From: IMCC26256 sp046081705
Lineage (GTDB): Bacteria; Actinomycetota; Acidimicrobiia; IMCC26256
Length of the DNA stretch: 64,000 bases
Direction: 5' to 3'
Assembly: GCA_046081705.1 (NCBI GenBank)
Contig: JBJTWK010000095.1
Span: 1 to 64,000 of the forward strand
Shown here one piece after another: positions 31,534 through 40,422 of this stretch. Numbering within the stretch: position 1 is the stretch's first letter; each line of letters starts with the position of its first letter. Made by a program: the position numbers and the translations under genes. The notes under the pieces are model-generated. The model was given only the letters and a program-made list of their open reading frames with translations, had not been told where the DNA came from and made no database searches.

Positions 31534-32112
31534 TCAGAGGAGACCGATGCGACCGATCGGCCAGATCCGGATGAAGACCCGCCCGATCATCGATGACCGG
31601 GGGATCGGGCCGAAGTAGGTCGAGTCCTTCGAGAACTGCCGGTTGTCCCCGAGCATGAAGTAGTGGCCCGGCGGGACCTCGACCGGCCCGAACGTGCGGG
31701 ACTGGGTGCCCGGGGGCAGGAACGGTTCCTCGAGCACCTCGCCGTCGATGTAGATCCGACCGTCGCGACCCTCGATGGTCTCACCCGGCAGTCCGACGAC
31801 CCGTTTGACCAGATCCTTGATCTCTGCGGTCTCGGTGCCCTTCGGTGCGAGGAACACCTCGATGTCGAAGCGGTTCGGATCGTGGAGCCGGTCGGCGAGC
31901 TTGTTGACGAGCACGCGGTCGCCGACCTCGAGCGTCGGCACCATCGACTCGGACGGGATGTAGAAGGCCTGGAAGATGAAGGTCTTCACCACGAAGGCGA
32001 CGAGGAGCGCGCATGCGATGAGCGCGATCCACTCGATCACCGTGCGCAGCGCCGAACCGGAGTCCTCGGAGGACTCCTCGTCCTTGATGGGTGCGATCAG
32101 ATCGTCGGTCAC
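31534..32112 (-). CDS. lepB: Signal peptidase I
   Basis: A 192-residue serine-lysine protease that removes signal peptides from exported proteins. A single membrane helix (WIALIACALLVAFVVKTFIF) is followed by the nucleophile S56 in YIPSESMVPTL (box B), box C RVLVNKL, the general-base lysine K103 in LVKRVVGLPGE (box D) and box E MLGDNRQFSKDS. The acidic N-terminus is unusual. GTG at 32112. It is an essential enzyme and stands beside DUF3866, as in several actinobacteria. Confidence 0.95.
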   Translation of the reverse strand: MTDDLIAPIKDEESSEDSGSALRTVIEWIALIACALLVAFVVKTFIFQAFYIPSESMVPTLEVGDRVLVNKLADRLHDPNRFDIEVFLAPKGTETAEIKDLVKRVVGLPGETIEGRDGRIYIDGEVLEEPFLPPGTQSRTFGPVEVPPGHYFMLGDNRQFSKDSTYFGPIPRSSMIGRVFIRIWPIGRIGLL

Positions 32113-32227
32113 GCGGCGGACTCCACGGGCGCATCCTCGCACGCCGGACCCCACCGGCGGTCGCACGGACGCCGGGAGATCGACCGCCGAGGTGACGGCG
32201 CGCTCGTGCGCGACGGGCGCACCGGGC

Positions 32228-33295
32228 TCACGCGGTCGGGATCCGGGTCGCCGCGAGGGCTCCGGCGGCGCCGGCGGCGAGGAAGAGGACCGGGTCGGCG
32301 TCGGCCGGTCGGCCCATGCTCCCGACCGACAGGCCGTGGCTCGCGAACGCACCGAGCACGTCCGGGGCCGGCGCGGTGACGACGTCGTGGCGCTCGGCGA
32401 TGCCGGCGGCGCGCACGTCGTCGAGGATCCGGCGCTCCTCGTCGCCACCCACGCCCGGGACGACGACGGTGGCGTGGGCCGCGCCGAGGCGTCCGAGCGC
32501 GGTGGCGCTGTGGTGCGAGAGGCCCCGGTGGCGTTCCCGCGGGTCGGCGAAGGACACCCGGAGGGCGGCGATCGGATCGCCCCCGAGATCCGCCGCGGCG
32601 CCGAGCCAGGTCGGGGCCTCGACGCCGGTGTGGCCGAACCGGGAGCCGGTGCCGACGATCCCGGGCCCCATCGCCACGATCGCCACGTCGGCCCGGGCCG
32701 CGATCCGTGCCGCGAGCAGTGCCGCGGGCGCGGACACCGCTTCGTGGTCGCCGCCGAAGGCATGACCCGCGGTGATCGTCGCGTCGATGAGGGATCGCTC
32801 GGTGAGCGCTGCGACGAGGTCCGAGAGCGCCAGGGGCAGCGCGGCGCCGTCGGTCATCACGTACGCGATGCGGGCGTCGGGTCGCACGCTGCGGACGCCG
32901 AGCACCGCCGCAGGGACCTGAGAGTGGAGCGGGACGTGGACCACCGGCAGGCCGCCGAGGTCGTCGGCGTCGGCGAGACCCGGATGGAACTCCTCGGCGC
33001 TGCCGGTGTCGGCCTGGAGGCTCGTGTAGCGCAGCTTCATGATGTGGCCCGGTCCGGGGGCGACGAGTTCGTCGCGGTCGAGCGACCAGTGCACGACGTG
33101 CCACCCTCCGGTGCCGAGACCGAGCTCGACCGCCGTCGTGTTCACGATGACCCGCTCCCCCGGGCCGACCTCGCCGGTCAGGGCCGTGAGGACGTAGGCG
33201 CGCGCCGGACCGTCGGCGAGGGCGACCTCGACCCGTTGGAGCCCGGGGCGGGCCTCGATGATGCGCAGGACCTCGCCGCGTCGGAAGGTCGGCAT
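32228..33295 (-). CDS. DUF3866 family protein
   Basis: A 355-residue protein matching actinobacterial DUF3866, a family without known activity. The segments LRIIEARPGLQRVEVALADG, HIMKLRYTSLQADTGSAEEF, DVAIVAMGPGIVGTGSRFGH and VVVPGVGGDEERRILDDVRA suggest a regulated, possibly nucleotide-binding, two-domain protein. It overlaps the pafA stop by a TGATG, so it is translationally coupled to the proteasome operon. A role in the Pup system is possible but not shown. Confidence 0.8.
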   Translation of the reverse strand: MPTFRRGEVLRIIEARPGLQRVEVALADGPARAYVLTALTGEVGPGERVIVNTTAVELGLGTGGWHVVHWSLDRDELVAPGPGHIMKLRYTSLQADTGSAEEFHPGLADADDLGGLPVVHVPLHSQVPAAVLGVRSVRPDARIAYVMTDGAALPLALSDLVAALTERSLIDATITAGHAFGGDHEAVSAPAALLAARIAARADVAIVAMGPGIVGTGSRFGHTGVEAPTWLGAAADLGGDPIAALRVSFADPRERHRGLSHHSATALGRLGAAHATVVVPGVGGDEERRILDDVRAAGIAERHDVVTAPAPDVLGAFASHGLSVGSMGRPADADPVLFLAAGAAGALAATRIPTA

Positions 33296-34653
33296 CAGAG
33301 CGAGGCGATCAACCGCTCGACGCGATCGTCGTGTGACTTGAACGGGTCCTTGCAGAGCACCGTGCGCTGGGCCTGATCGTTCACCTTGAGGTGCACCCAG
33401 TCGACCGTATAGTCGCGCTTGCGCTCCTTGGCCCGGGCGATGAACGCGCCGCGCAGCCGGGCCCGGGTGGTCTGCGGTGCCTCGTCGATGGCCCGCTGGA
33501 TCGCCGCATCGTCGGTGATGCGGTCCACCTGATCGCGCTTGGCCATGAGGTAGTAGGGCGACCGCGACCGGGTGACGTCGTGGTACGAGAGGTCGAGGAG
33601 GGCCACCCGCGGGCTCGTGAGCGGGAGGTCGTGGCGCTCACGGTAGGCCTCGATGAGGTGGTACTTGATGACCCAGTCGACCTCGCGGGAGAGCTTGAGC
33701 GGATCCGACTCGAGGTGGGTCATCACGTGCTCCCACATCTCGAGCGCCCGTTGTTCGAGCGGGGTGAGTTCGTGCCGGCTCGCGAACCGCAGCGCACGTT
33801 CGAGGTACTCCGCCTGCATCTCGACCGCCGAGAGCTCCCGCCCGGTGGCGAGTCGGACCCGACGACGGCAGGACATGTCGTGGCTGATCTCACGGATCGC
33901 CCGGATCGGGTTCTCGAGCGTCATGTCGCGCCAGGGCGCGCCGTCCTCCTCGAGCATGCGCAGCATGATCGAGCAGACGCCGGTCTTGAGGAACGTCGTG
34001 TACTCGCTCATGTTCGAGTCCCCGACGATGACGTGGAGCCGCCGGTACCGCTCGGCGTCGGCGTGGGGCTCGTCGCGGGTGTTGATGATCGGGCGCGAAC
34101 GCGTCGTCGCGCTCGAGACGCCCTCCCACACGTGTTCGGCCCGCTGGCTGATGCAGTACATCGCGCCGCGGGCGGTCTGGAGCACCTTGCCCGCGCCCGC
34201 GTAGACCTGCCGGGACACGAGGAACGGGATGAGGACGTCGGTGAACTTCGAGAACTCGCCCTCCCGGGCGACGAGGTAGTTCTCGTGGCATCCGTAGGAG
34301 TTGCCGGCGGAGTCGGTGTTGTTCTTGAACAGGTAGACCTCGCCCCGGATCCCCTCCTCCTGGAGTCGCTGCTCGGCGCTCTGCACCAGGCTCTCGAGGA
34401 TCCGCTCCCCCGCCTTGTCGTGCGCCACGAGGTCGGTGAGCGAATCGCACTCCGGGGTCGCGTACTCCGGGTGACTGCCCACGTCGAGGTAGAGGCGGGC
34501 GCCGTTCTCGAGGAACACGTTGCTGGAACGGCCCCACGACACGACCCGTCGGAACAGGTAGCGCGCGACCTCATCAGGACTGAGACGCCGTTGGCCGCGC
34601 AGCGTGCAGGTGACGCCGTACTCGTTCTCGAGTCCGAAGATGCGGCGTTCCAC
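33295..34653 (-). CDS. pafA: Pup--protein ligase
   Basis: A 452-residue enzyme of the glutamine-synthetase-like carboxylate-amine ligase fold. It uses ATP to join the C-terminal glutamate of Pup to lysines of target proteins. The N-terminal catalytic stretch RRIFGLENEYGVTCTLRG, ENGARLYLDVGSHPEYATPE, FKNNTDSAGNSYGCHENYL and INTRDEPHADAERYRRLHVI are the family landmarks. It lacks the Dop-type loop after ENEYG, which separates it from dop. GTG at 34653 matches homologues, and a leaderless -10 box precedes it, so pafA may also be expressed alone. Confidence 0.96.
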   Translation of the reverse strand: MERRIFGLENEYGVTCTLRGQRRLSPDEVARYLFRRVVSWGRSSNVFLENGARLYLDVGSHPEYATPECDSLTDLVAHDKAGERILESLVQSAEQRLQEEGIRGEVYLFKNNTDSAGNSYGCHENYLVAREGEFSKFTDVLIPFLVSRQVYAGAGKVLQTARGAMYCISQRAEHVWEGVSSATTRSRPIINTRDEPHADAERYRRLHVIVGDSNMSEYTTFLKTGVCSIMLRMLEEDGAPWRDMTLENPIRAIREISHDMSCRRRVRLATGRELSAVEMQAEYLERALRFASRHELTPLEQRALEMWEHVMTHLESDPLKLSREVDWVIKYHLIEAYRERHDLPLTSPRVALLDLSYHDVTRSRSPYYLMAKRDQVDRITDDAAIQRAIDEAPQTTRARLRGAFIARAKERKRDYTVDWVHLKVNDQAQRTVLCKDPFKSHDDRVERLIASL

Positions 34654-34660
34654 GGGTGCG

Positions 34661-34666
34661 AGCGTA
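34661..34666 (-). promoter_or_regulatory. -10 box TACGCT, leaderless promoter of pafA
   Basis: On the minus strand TACGCT ends 7 nt before the GTG at 34653, inside the gap to prcA. It would allow pafA-DUF3866 transcription apart from the main operon. Confidence 0.5.
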
Positions 34667-34702
34667 CCGGGCCGCGGGCGGTGCCCGGCGGCCGCCCGGG
34701 GG

Positions 34703-35383
34703 TCAGCCGAGCAGGTCGTCGAGTTCGGTGCTGCGGATCCGTCGGAACGCCCGGCGGGGTCGGCCCCGTTCGAGCACGGCCACCTCGAGCGACGCCGCAC
34801 TGAGGCGTTCGCCGTCCTCGGCGAGCGCCTGCGCGCCGAGCCGGACCGCGCCGGCGAGATCGAGCCCGGCGGTGAACGCGCCGTCGAGGGCCTCGCTGAT
34901 CCGTTCCGCGTCGCCACCGAGCACCGTGAAGTCGGACTCGTCCATGAGGGTGCCGTCGTAGAGGATGTGGAACAACTGGTTCGGGTCGTCGGCCCCGGCC
35001 CCCACCTCGGCGACGAGGATCTCGACCTCGTACGGCTTCATCTCGTGGGTGAAGACCTGTCCGAGCGTCTGTGCGTACGCGTTGGCGAGGGAGTTCGCGG
35101 TGACGTCCTCCCGGGAGTACTGGAAGCCCTTCATGTCGGCGAGGCGGACCCCGCCGATCTTGAGCATCTGGAACTCGTTGTACTTCCCCACTCCGGCGAA
35201 GGCGATGCGGTCGTAGACCTCGGAGATCTTGAACAGGGTGCGGGAGGGGTTCTCGGCGACGATGACGATGCCGTCGGCGTACTCGAGCGCCACGAGGCTC
35301 CGGCCCCGGGCGATGCCCTTGCGGGCGTAGTCGGCCCGGTCCTTCATCACCTGCTCGGGCGAGACGTAGAACGGCATGCTCAT
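34703..35383 (-). CDS. prcA: Proteasome alpha subunit
   Basis: A 226-residue alpha-type subunit that forms the outer rings of the 20S core. FYVSPEQVMKDRADYARKGI is the gating N-terminal helix, and RGRSLVALEYADGIVIVAEN and RIAFAGVGKYNEFQML are typical of the fold. No catalytic threonine is present, as expected. ATG at 35383 (MSM) overlaps prcB by ATGA and has GGAGG upstream. Confidence 0.96.
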   Translation of the reverse strand: MSMPFYVSPEQVMKDRADYARKGIARGRSLVALEYADGIVIVAENPSRTLFKISEVYDRIAFAGVGKYNEFQMLKIGGVRLADMKGFQYSREDVTANSLANAYAQTLGQVFTHEMKPYEVEILVAEVGAGADDPNQLFHILYDGTLMDESDFTVLGGDAERISEALDGAFTAGLDLAGAVRLGAQALAEDGERLSAASLEVAVLERGRPRRAFRRIRSTELDDLLG

Positions 35384-36198
35384 GCCGCACCTCCGCGCTC
35401 GGGGCCCTCGAGCAGGGTCTGGGACCGCGCCGCGACCTCGGCCTCGTCGAGGAACCGGAACCCGTCGGCGTCGATGATCGCCACGAGCGGGTAGATGCCG
35501 CGCACGAGGTCGGGGCCGCCCGTGGCGGTGTCCTCGTCGGCCGCTGCGAACAGCGACCGGATCGAGGTCGCGACGGCGTCGTCGGTGCTCAGTCCCTCGC
35601 GCCAGGACGCCTTGATCCAGTTGCGAGCGTGCACCGATCCGGATCCGTTGGCCGAGAAGTCGGACTCCTCGTACTTGCCGCCGACCGCGTCGTACGAGAA
35701 CACCCGGCCCCGCCGGCGCCGCTGGTCGTACCCCGCGAACAGCGGGACCACCACGAGGCCCTGCATCGCGGCGGGGAGGTTGGCCCGGACCATCTGCGAG
35801 AGCTGGTTCGCCTTGCCCTCGAGCGAGAGGGCCTCGCCCTCGATCTTCTCGTAGTGCTCGAGCTGCACCTGGAAGAGCCGCACCATCTCGACCGCCAGCC
35901 CCGCCGTGCCGGCGATCGCCACACCCGAGAAGCCGTCGGCCGGGAACACCTTCTCGATCCGGCGGTTGGCGATCGAGTGGCCGGCGGTCGCCCGACGGTC
36001 GCCCGCCATCACGACCCCGCCCTCGCACCGGATCGCCACGACGGTGGTGCCGTGGGGCGCATCGAACGGCAGCGGAGTCCCGCCGGGCGCGGACGGGACG
36101 GTGAGCGCCTCCGGCGCGACCCGGCGCAGCAGGTCGATGAACGAGGGCCCCGGGTCGGTGCCGGCGTCGAAGACCGGGATGAGCGGCGTCTCACCCAT
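35380..36198 (-). CDS. prcB: Proteasome beta subunit
   Basis: A 272-residue catalytic subunit. A propeptide of about 50 residues is removed before T51 (APHGTTVVAIRC), the N-terminal nucleophile. GVVMAGDRRATAGHSIANRR holds the conserved D and K/R surroundings, and SGSVHARNWIKASWREGLS is in the catalytic fold. It degrades pupylated proteins delivered by the ARC ring. Three bases separate it from pup, so they are co-transcribed. Confidence 0.97.
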   Translation of the reverse strand: MGETPLIPVFDAGTDPGPSFIDLLRRVAPEALTVPSAPGGTPLPFDAPHGTTVVAIRCEGGVVMAGDRRATAGHSIANRRIEKVFPADGFSGVAIAGTAGLAVEMVRLFQVQLEHYEKIEGEALSLEGKANQLSQMVRANLPAAMQGLVVVPLFAGYDQRRRRGRVFSYDAVGGKYEESDFSANGSGSVHARNWIKASWREGLSTDDAVATSIRSLFAAADEDTATGGPDLVRGIYPLVAIIDADGFRFLDEAEVAARSQTLLEGPERGGAA

Positions 36199-36204
36199 GG
36201 GTGA

Positions 36205-36402
36205 TCACTGACCGCCCTTCTGGACGTAGGCCTTCACGAAGTCCTCTGCGTTGTCCTCGAGCACGGCGTCGATCTCGTCGAGGAGGTCGTCGAGCTCCTC
36301 CTTGATCTTCTCGCCCTGCTTCGTCGGCGCCTCGACCGCCGCGACCTCCTGGTCGCGCTCCTTGGGGGTGGTCGTCCGCTTCATCTGCTCGCGCTCGGGC
36401 AT
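36205..36402 (-). CDS. pup: Prokaryotic ubiquitin-like protein Pup
   Basis: A 65-residue, mostly disordered protein ending in GGQ, so Dop must deamidate the final glutamine to glutamate before ligation. The central coiled-coil region EKIKEELDDLLDEIDAVLED is the ARC-binding part. Its own ligation site would be the C-terminus; K residues occur in the body. A GGAGGAACCC stretch precedes the ATG. Confidence 0.97.
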   Translation of the reverse strand: MPEREQMKRTTTPKERDQEVAAVEAPTKQGEKIKEELDDLLDEIDAVLEDNAEDFVKAYVQKGGQ

Positions 36403-36433
36403 CGGGTTCCTCCGGGTGGTCCTGTCAGCGATT

Positions 36434-37930
36434 CTACGGGGTGGGGCCGGCCAGTCGCTCCACGAGTTCGAGGGGTGTGACGCAGGACTCGAGGAGGGCG
36501 CCCACGTGCTCGCGGGTGCCCTTGAGGGGATCCATCATCGGGATGCGGCGGAGCGGGTCCTCCCCCACGTCGAGCACGATGCTGTCCCAGTTCGCGGCGA
36601 CGACGGCCTGGGGCCACCGGGCGAGGCAGGTGCCCCGGAAGTACGCACGGGTGCCGGACGGCGGCGTGGCGACCGCGTGCTCGACGACCCGCTCGTCGAG
36701 CACCCGCTCGATCCGGCCGGCCCGGACCAGTCGCTCGTACAGCGAACGTTCCGGGCGGACGTCGTGGTACTGCAGGTCGACGAGGGCGAGCTTCGGGTCG
36801 CGCCAATCCAGATCGTCACGGGTCCGGAACCCGTCGAGCACCGCCAGCTTGGTCACCCAGTCGAGGGTCCCGTCGAGTTCCATCGGGTCGCGCTCGAGTG
36901 CACCGAGCACGCGCTCCCAGCGGTCGAGGACGTCGAACCCGACCGTGGCGCCCCCGCAGTGCTCGAGCCCGGTGCGGGCGGCGTAGGCGCGGGCGCACCG
37001 GAGGAACTCCCACTGGATCTCGACCGCGGAGGCCGTCGTGCCGTCGCGCAGTTCGAGCGGGGTGCGGCAGGTGCGGTCGCGGGCGACGGTGCGCACCGCG
37101 TGCAGAGGTCCGACCACCGAGAGGTCGCGGTCGATCGCGCTGTCCTCGACCATGGCGAGCACGATCGCCGTGGTGCCGACCTTGAGCAGGGTGGCCACCT
37201 CGCAGAGGTTGGCGTCCCCCACGATCACGTGAAGGCGGCGGTACTCGTCCGGGAGGGCGTGGGGTTCGTCGCGGGTGTTCACGAGCGGCCGCTTCAGCGT
37301 GGTCTCGAGTCCGACCTCCTCCTCGAAGAAGTCGGCCCGGGCGCTGATCTGGAAGTCGCAACGGTCCCGTTCGTGCTCGGCCCCGACCTTCCCGGCCCCG
37401 GTGAAGACCTGACGGGTGACGAACCACGGGAGCATGGTGCGCACGATCTCCCCGAACGGCACCGAGCGGTCCATGAGGTAGTTCTCGTGGCAGCCGTAGG
37501 AGTTCGACTTGCCGTCCGAGTTGTTCTTGTAGACGACGATCTCCTCGCCGGGCCCGAGCGCGCGCCCGGCGAGGCGCATCGACTCGGCGAGGATGCGCTC
37601 CCCCGCCTTGTCGGCGATGAGCACGTCGAGGGCGTCGGTGCACTCGGGCGTCGAGTACTCGGGGTGTGCGTGGTCCACGTAGTAGCGCGCGCCGTTCGTC
37701 AGGACCGCGTTCACGAGGTGGGTCTCGACCTCGGGCGGGTTCGACGGATCCCGCTGGAACCCGCGGGCGTCACGGGCCGGGGACTCGTCCTCGAAGTCCC
37801 AGCCGATGCGCTGATCCGCGACGTACGCGTTGATGAGCACCGAGGACGCCACGACCGGGTTGTCGTCGGATCCGCCGCGGCGGCTGATGCCGTACTCGGT
37901 CTCGATGCCGCAGACCTTCGGGACCGCCAC
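36434..37930 (-). CDS. dop: Pup deamidase/depupylase Dop
   Basis: A 498-residue homologue of PafA that deamidates Pup and removes Pup from substrates. CGIETEYGIS is the ATP-site start; the Dop-specific loop follows (GGSDDNPVVASSVLINAY to FEDESPARDARGFQRDPS), absent from PafA. KNNSDGKSNSYGCHENYLMD and VNTRDEPHALPDEYRRLHVI match the family. AGGAG precedes the GTG at 37930. The gene lies between arc and pup. Confidence 0.96.
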   Translation of the reverse strand: MAVPKVCGIETEYGISRRGGSDDNPVVASSVLINAYVADQRIGWDFEDESPARDARGFQRDPSNPPEVETHLVNAVLTNGARYYVDHAHPEYSTPECTDALDVLIADKAGERILAESMRLAGRALGPGEEIVVYKNNSDGKSNSYGCHENYLMDRSVPFGEIVRTMLPWFVTRQVFTGAGKVGAEHERDRCDFQISARADFFEEEVGLETTLKRPLVNTRDEPHALPDEYRRLHVIVGDANLCEVATLLKVGTTAIVLAMVEDSAIDRDLSVVGPLHAVRTVARDRTCRTPLELRDGTTASAVEIQWEFLRCARAYAARTGLEHCGGATVGFDVLDRWERVLGALERDPMELDGTLDWVTKLAVLDGFRTRDDLDWRDPKLALVDLQYHDVRPERSLYERLVRAGRIERVLDERVVEHAVATPPSGTRAYFRGTCLARWPQAVVAANWDSIVLDVGEDPLRRIPMMDPLKGTREHVGALLESCVTPLELVERLAGPTP

Positions 37931-37959
37931 CGTCGCTCCTGGTCCCGGTCGGGGTCGCC

Positions 37960-39720
37960 CTAGAGGTACTGACCGGTGGCGACGCGCTCGATCTGGCGTC
38001 CGCCGCCCGATTCACCGTCCTCGCCCTTGGCCAGCACCGTGCGGACGTAGACGATGCGCTCGCCCTTCTTGCCCGAGATCTTCGCCCAGTCGTCGGGGTT
38101 GGTCGTGTTGGGGAGGTCCTCGTGCTCGTGGAACTCCTGCCGGATCGAGTCGAGGAGGTCCTGGGTGCGGATGCCGGGGGCGTCGCCCGCGATCTGGCGC
38201 TTGATGGACAGCTTCTTGGCCCGCCGCACGATGTTCTCGATCATGGCGCCCGACGAGAAGTCCTTGAAGTAGAGGATCTCCTTGTCACCGTTCTGGTACG
38301 TGACCTCGAGGAACCGGTTGGAGTCGTCGACCGCGTACATGTCGGCGACGGCCCGGTCGATCATGCGGTCGATCGCCGTGACGCGGTCGTCGGCCCCCTC
38401 GAGATCCGCGGCCGCGATGGGGAGGCCGGGTTCGAGGTACTGCCGGAAGATCTGCTTGGCGCTCGCCTCGTCGGGGCGCTCGATCTTGATCTTCACGTCG
38501 AGCCGGCCCGGACGCAGGATCGCCGGGTCGATGAGGTCCTCGCGGTTCGACGCACCGATCACGATGACGTTCTTCAGGCTCTCGACGCCGTCGATCTCGG
38601 CGAGCAACTGCGGCACGATGGTCGATTCGATGTCGGAGGAGATGCCGGTGCCGCGGGTGCGGAAGAGCGAGTCCATCTCGTCGAAGAAGACGATGACGGG
38701 CACGCCCTCCTCCGACTTCTCGCGCGCCCGCTCGAAGATGAGGCGGATCTGGCGCTCGGTCTCGCCGACGTACTTGTTGAGGAGCTCGGGGCCCTTCACG
38801 TTGAGGAAGTACGACCGTGTCTGCGCGTTCCCGGTCTTCTCGGCGACCCGCTTGGCCAACGAGTTGGCGACGGCCTTGGCGATGAGCGTCTTGCCGCAGC
38901 CCGGCGGGCCGTACAGCAGGATGCCCTTCGGCGGCTGCAGCCGATGCTCCGCGAACATGTCGGCGTACAGGTAGGGCAGCTCGACCGCGTCCTGGATCAT
39001 CTCGATCTGCTCGTCGAGTCCGCCGACGTCGGCGTACGTGACGTCGGGGACCTCCTCGAGCACGAGTTCCTCGACCTCGGGTCGCGGGATGCGTTCGATG
39101 AGCATGCCGGACCGGCCCTCCATGAGGAGGTGCTCACCCGCCCGCAGGCGCACGCCGATGAGGTCGTCGGCCAGCTCGCAGACCCGCTCCTCGTCGGCCC
39201 GGCCGACGATGAGGGCCCGGGTGCCGTCGGCGAGCAGCTCCTTGAAGACCACGACCTCGCCCTGGACCTCGGGACCCCGGGCCAGGACGACCGACAGCGA
39301 ATCGTTGAGCACGATCTCCTGGCCGCGGCGCAGCGGGACCGACTCGAGCTCCGGGTGGAGGGCGACCCGCATCTTGCGGCCGGCGCTGAAGATGTCGACC
39401 GTGCCGTCGTCGTTGCGCCCGAGGAACGTGCCGTAGGCCGCCGGCGGTTGGGTGAGCTTCTCGACCTCCTCGCGCAGCGCCGCGATGTGCTCGCGTGCCT
39501 CGCGGAGGGTGGCCGAGAGGCGTTCGTTGTGGGCGACGGCCTGGGTGAGCTGCCCCTTCGTCTCGAGGAGGCGTTCCTCGAGGGTGCGCACCCGCTTCGG
39601 CGCCTCCTGGAGCCGGCGCGTCAGCACGGCGAGCTCCTCCTCGAGCGCCTTGATGCTCCCCTGGAGCTCCTCGACCTGCGCCGCGTACTCGGAGAGTCGC
39701 CGCTCGTGCTCGCTCGCCAC
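37960..39720 (-). CDS. arc: Proteasome-associated AAA+ ATPase ARC (Mpa)
   Basis: A 586-residue hexameric unfoldase that recognises Pup and feeds substrates into the 20S core. Residues 1-75 are a coiled coil (ERRLSEYAAQVEELQGSIKA onward), then tandem OB-fold domains (AYGTFLGRNDDGTVDIFSAG, then VVFKELLADGTRALIVGRAD), then the AAA module with Walker A GPPGCGKT and Walker B VFFDEMDSLFR. The C-terminus ends QYL, a tyrosine-containing tail that docks to the proteasome. AGGAGGGGTC precedes the GTG at 39720. It is the first gene of the operon. Confidence 0.97.
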   Translation of the reverse strand: MASEHERRLSEYAAQVEELQGSIKALEEELAVLTRRLQEAPKRVRTLEERLLETKGQLTQAVAHNERLSATLREAREHIAALREEVEKLTQPPAAYGTFLGRNDDGTVDIFSAGRKMRVALHPELESVPLRRGQEIVLNDSLSVVLARGPEVQGEVVVFKELLADGTRALIVGRADEERVCELADDLIGVRLRAGEHLLMEGRSGMLIERIPRPEVEELVLEEVPDVTYADVGGLDEQIEMIQDAVELPYLYADMFAEHRLQPPKGILLYGPPGCGKTLIAKAVANSLAKRVAEKTGNAQTRSYFLNVKGPELLNKYVGETERQIRLIFERAREKSEEGVPVIVFFDEMDSLFRTRGTGISSDIESTIVPQLLAEIDGVESLKNVIVIGASNREDLIDPAILRPGRLDVKIKIERPDEASAKQIFRQYLEPGLPIAAADLEGADDRVTAIDRMIDRAVADMYAVDDSNRFLEVTYQNGDKEILYFKDFSSGAMIENIVRRAKKLSIKRQIAGDAPGIRTQDLLDSIRQEFHEHEDLPNTTNPDDWAKISGKKGERIVYVRTVLAKGEDGESGGGRQIERVATGQYL

Positions 39721-39778
39721 GACCCCTCCTGTCCGGTACGCCGCCGCCCCGCGCGTGGGGTCGGACCCGATGCCGGTC

Positions 39779-39784
39779 ACCCTA
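39779..39784 (-). promoter_or_regulatory. -10 box TAGGGT for the proteasome operon
   Basis: On the minus strand TAGGGT lies about 58 nt before the arc GTG, giving a leader with a strong Shine-Dalgarno sequence. The rest of the 39721-40046 gap holds the divergent ferredoxin promoter and nothing else that I can support. Confidence 0.4.
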
Positions 39785-39830
39785 GCCACGCCACGTCGGT
39801 CCGATGCCGGATACCCGTTCGGGATCCGGG

Positions 39831-39836
39831 TACGAT
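39831..39836 (+). promoter_or_regulatory. -10 box TACGAT for the ferredoxin gene
   Basis: TACGAT would start transcription near 39844, leaving a leader of about 200 nt before the ATG at 40047. A small inverted repeat CGCAC-ggacg-GTGCG (39969-39983) lies within that leader. Confidence 0.35.
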
Positions 39837-40046
39837 CCCGGGCCGTGGCGGGTCCCCCGGGGTCGGCCGCACGTTGGCACCGTGACGAGGCCGCGGACGT
39901 CGTTCCGAGCGAACGGCCCGAGCCCCTCCGACCACGGCGTCGGCGCCAGCAACCCGACAGCACGATTGCGCACGGACGGTGCGATTCCCGCCCGGGATCG
40001 ACCTCCGGCCCGGCCTCCCCCGGCCGGTACGACCAGGGAGTCACAG

Positions 40047-40280
40047 ATGAAGGTGTGGATCGACCAGGACCTGTGCACCGGCGACGGCCTCTGCGAGGAG
40101 ATCGCGCCCGCCGTGTTCACGCTGCTCGACGACGGACTCGCGTACGTCAAGGAGGGCGACAAGATCTTCAACAGCCCCGGCGGCGCCGAGGGGCTGGCGA
40201 ACATCCCGGACGGCATGCTCGAGGCTGTGGTGGAGTCCGCCGAGGAGTGCCCCGGCGAGTGCATCTGCATCGAGGAGTAG
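40047..40280 (+). CDS. Single-cluster ferredoxin, 3Fe-4S type
   Basis: A 77-residue electron carrier. The cysteine pattern is C-x5-C (CTGDGLCEEIAPAVF), then a late CPGECICIEE; the usual second cysteine of a 4Fe-4S motif is missing (CTGDGLC), so a 3Fe-4S cluster is likely, as in ferredoxins that serve cytochromes P450. The start MKVWIDQDLC and DGLAYV are family-typical. GGGAG lies 7 nt before the ATG. It is divergent from the proteasome operon; partner enzymes are not in the window. Confidence 0.9.
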   Translation: MKVWIDQDLCTGDGLCEEIAPAVFTLLDDGLAYVKEGDKIFNSPGGAEGLANIPDGMLEAVVESAEECPGECICIEE

Positions 40281-40359
40281 TCCCATCCCTGCCGAGGGCC
40301 GGCACGGATGGGATCGCACCGACGATCACCGGGACGGGAGGGCCGAGGCCCTCCCGTCC
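40281..40359 (+). terminator. Two hairpins after the ferredoxin gene, strong terminator
   Basis: The first stem is TCCCATCC (40281-40288) with GGATGGGA (40306-40313). The second is a perfect 13-bp stem GGACGGGAGGGCC (40332-40344) and GGCCCTCCCGTCC (40347-40359) with a tight loop. The second is among the strongest hairpins in the window. Confidence 0.7.
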
Positions 40360-40367
40360 TCGCGCCC

Positions 40368-40387
40368 GGACCGGTCCGGACCGGTCC
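40368..40387. repeat. Tandem pair of 10-bp palindromes
   Basis: GGACCGGTCC occurs twice, end to end. Each copy is a perfect palindrome and the pair is followed by a direct repeat of GGAACGTGC (40388 and 40398). It lies 36 nt before a -10 box and could be a repressor or activator site for the downstream transport genes. Confidence 0.45.
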
Positions 40388-40422
40388 GGAACGTGCTGGA
40401 ACGTGCGGATGAGGGCGGCTGG

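Noticed and set aside
39845..40046. Leaderless GTG coding frame after TACGAT
   Set aside because: The frame continues into the ferredoxin gene in another phase and encodes Arg/Pro-rich shadow sequence.
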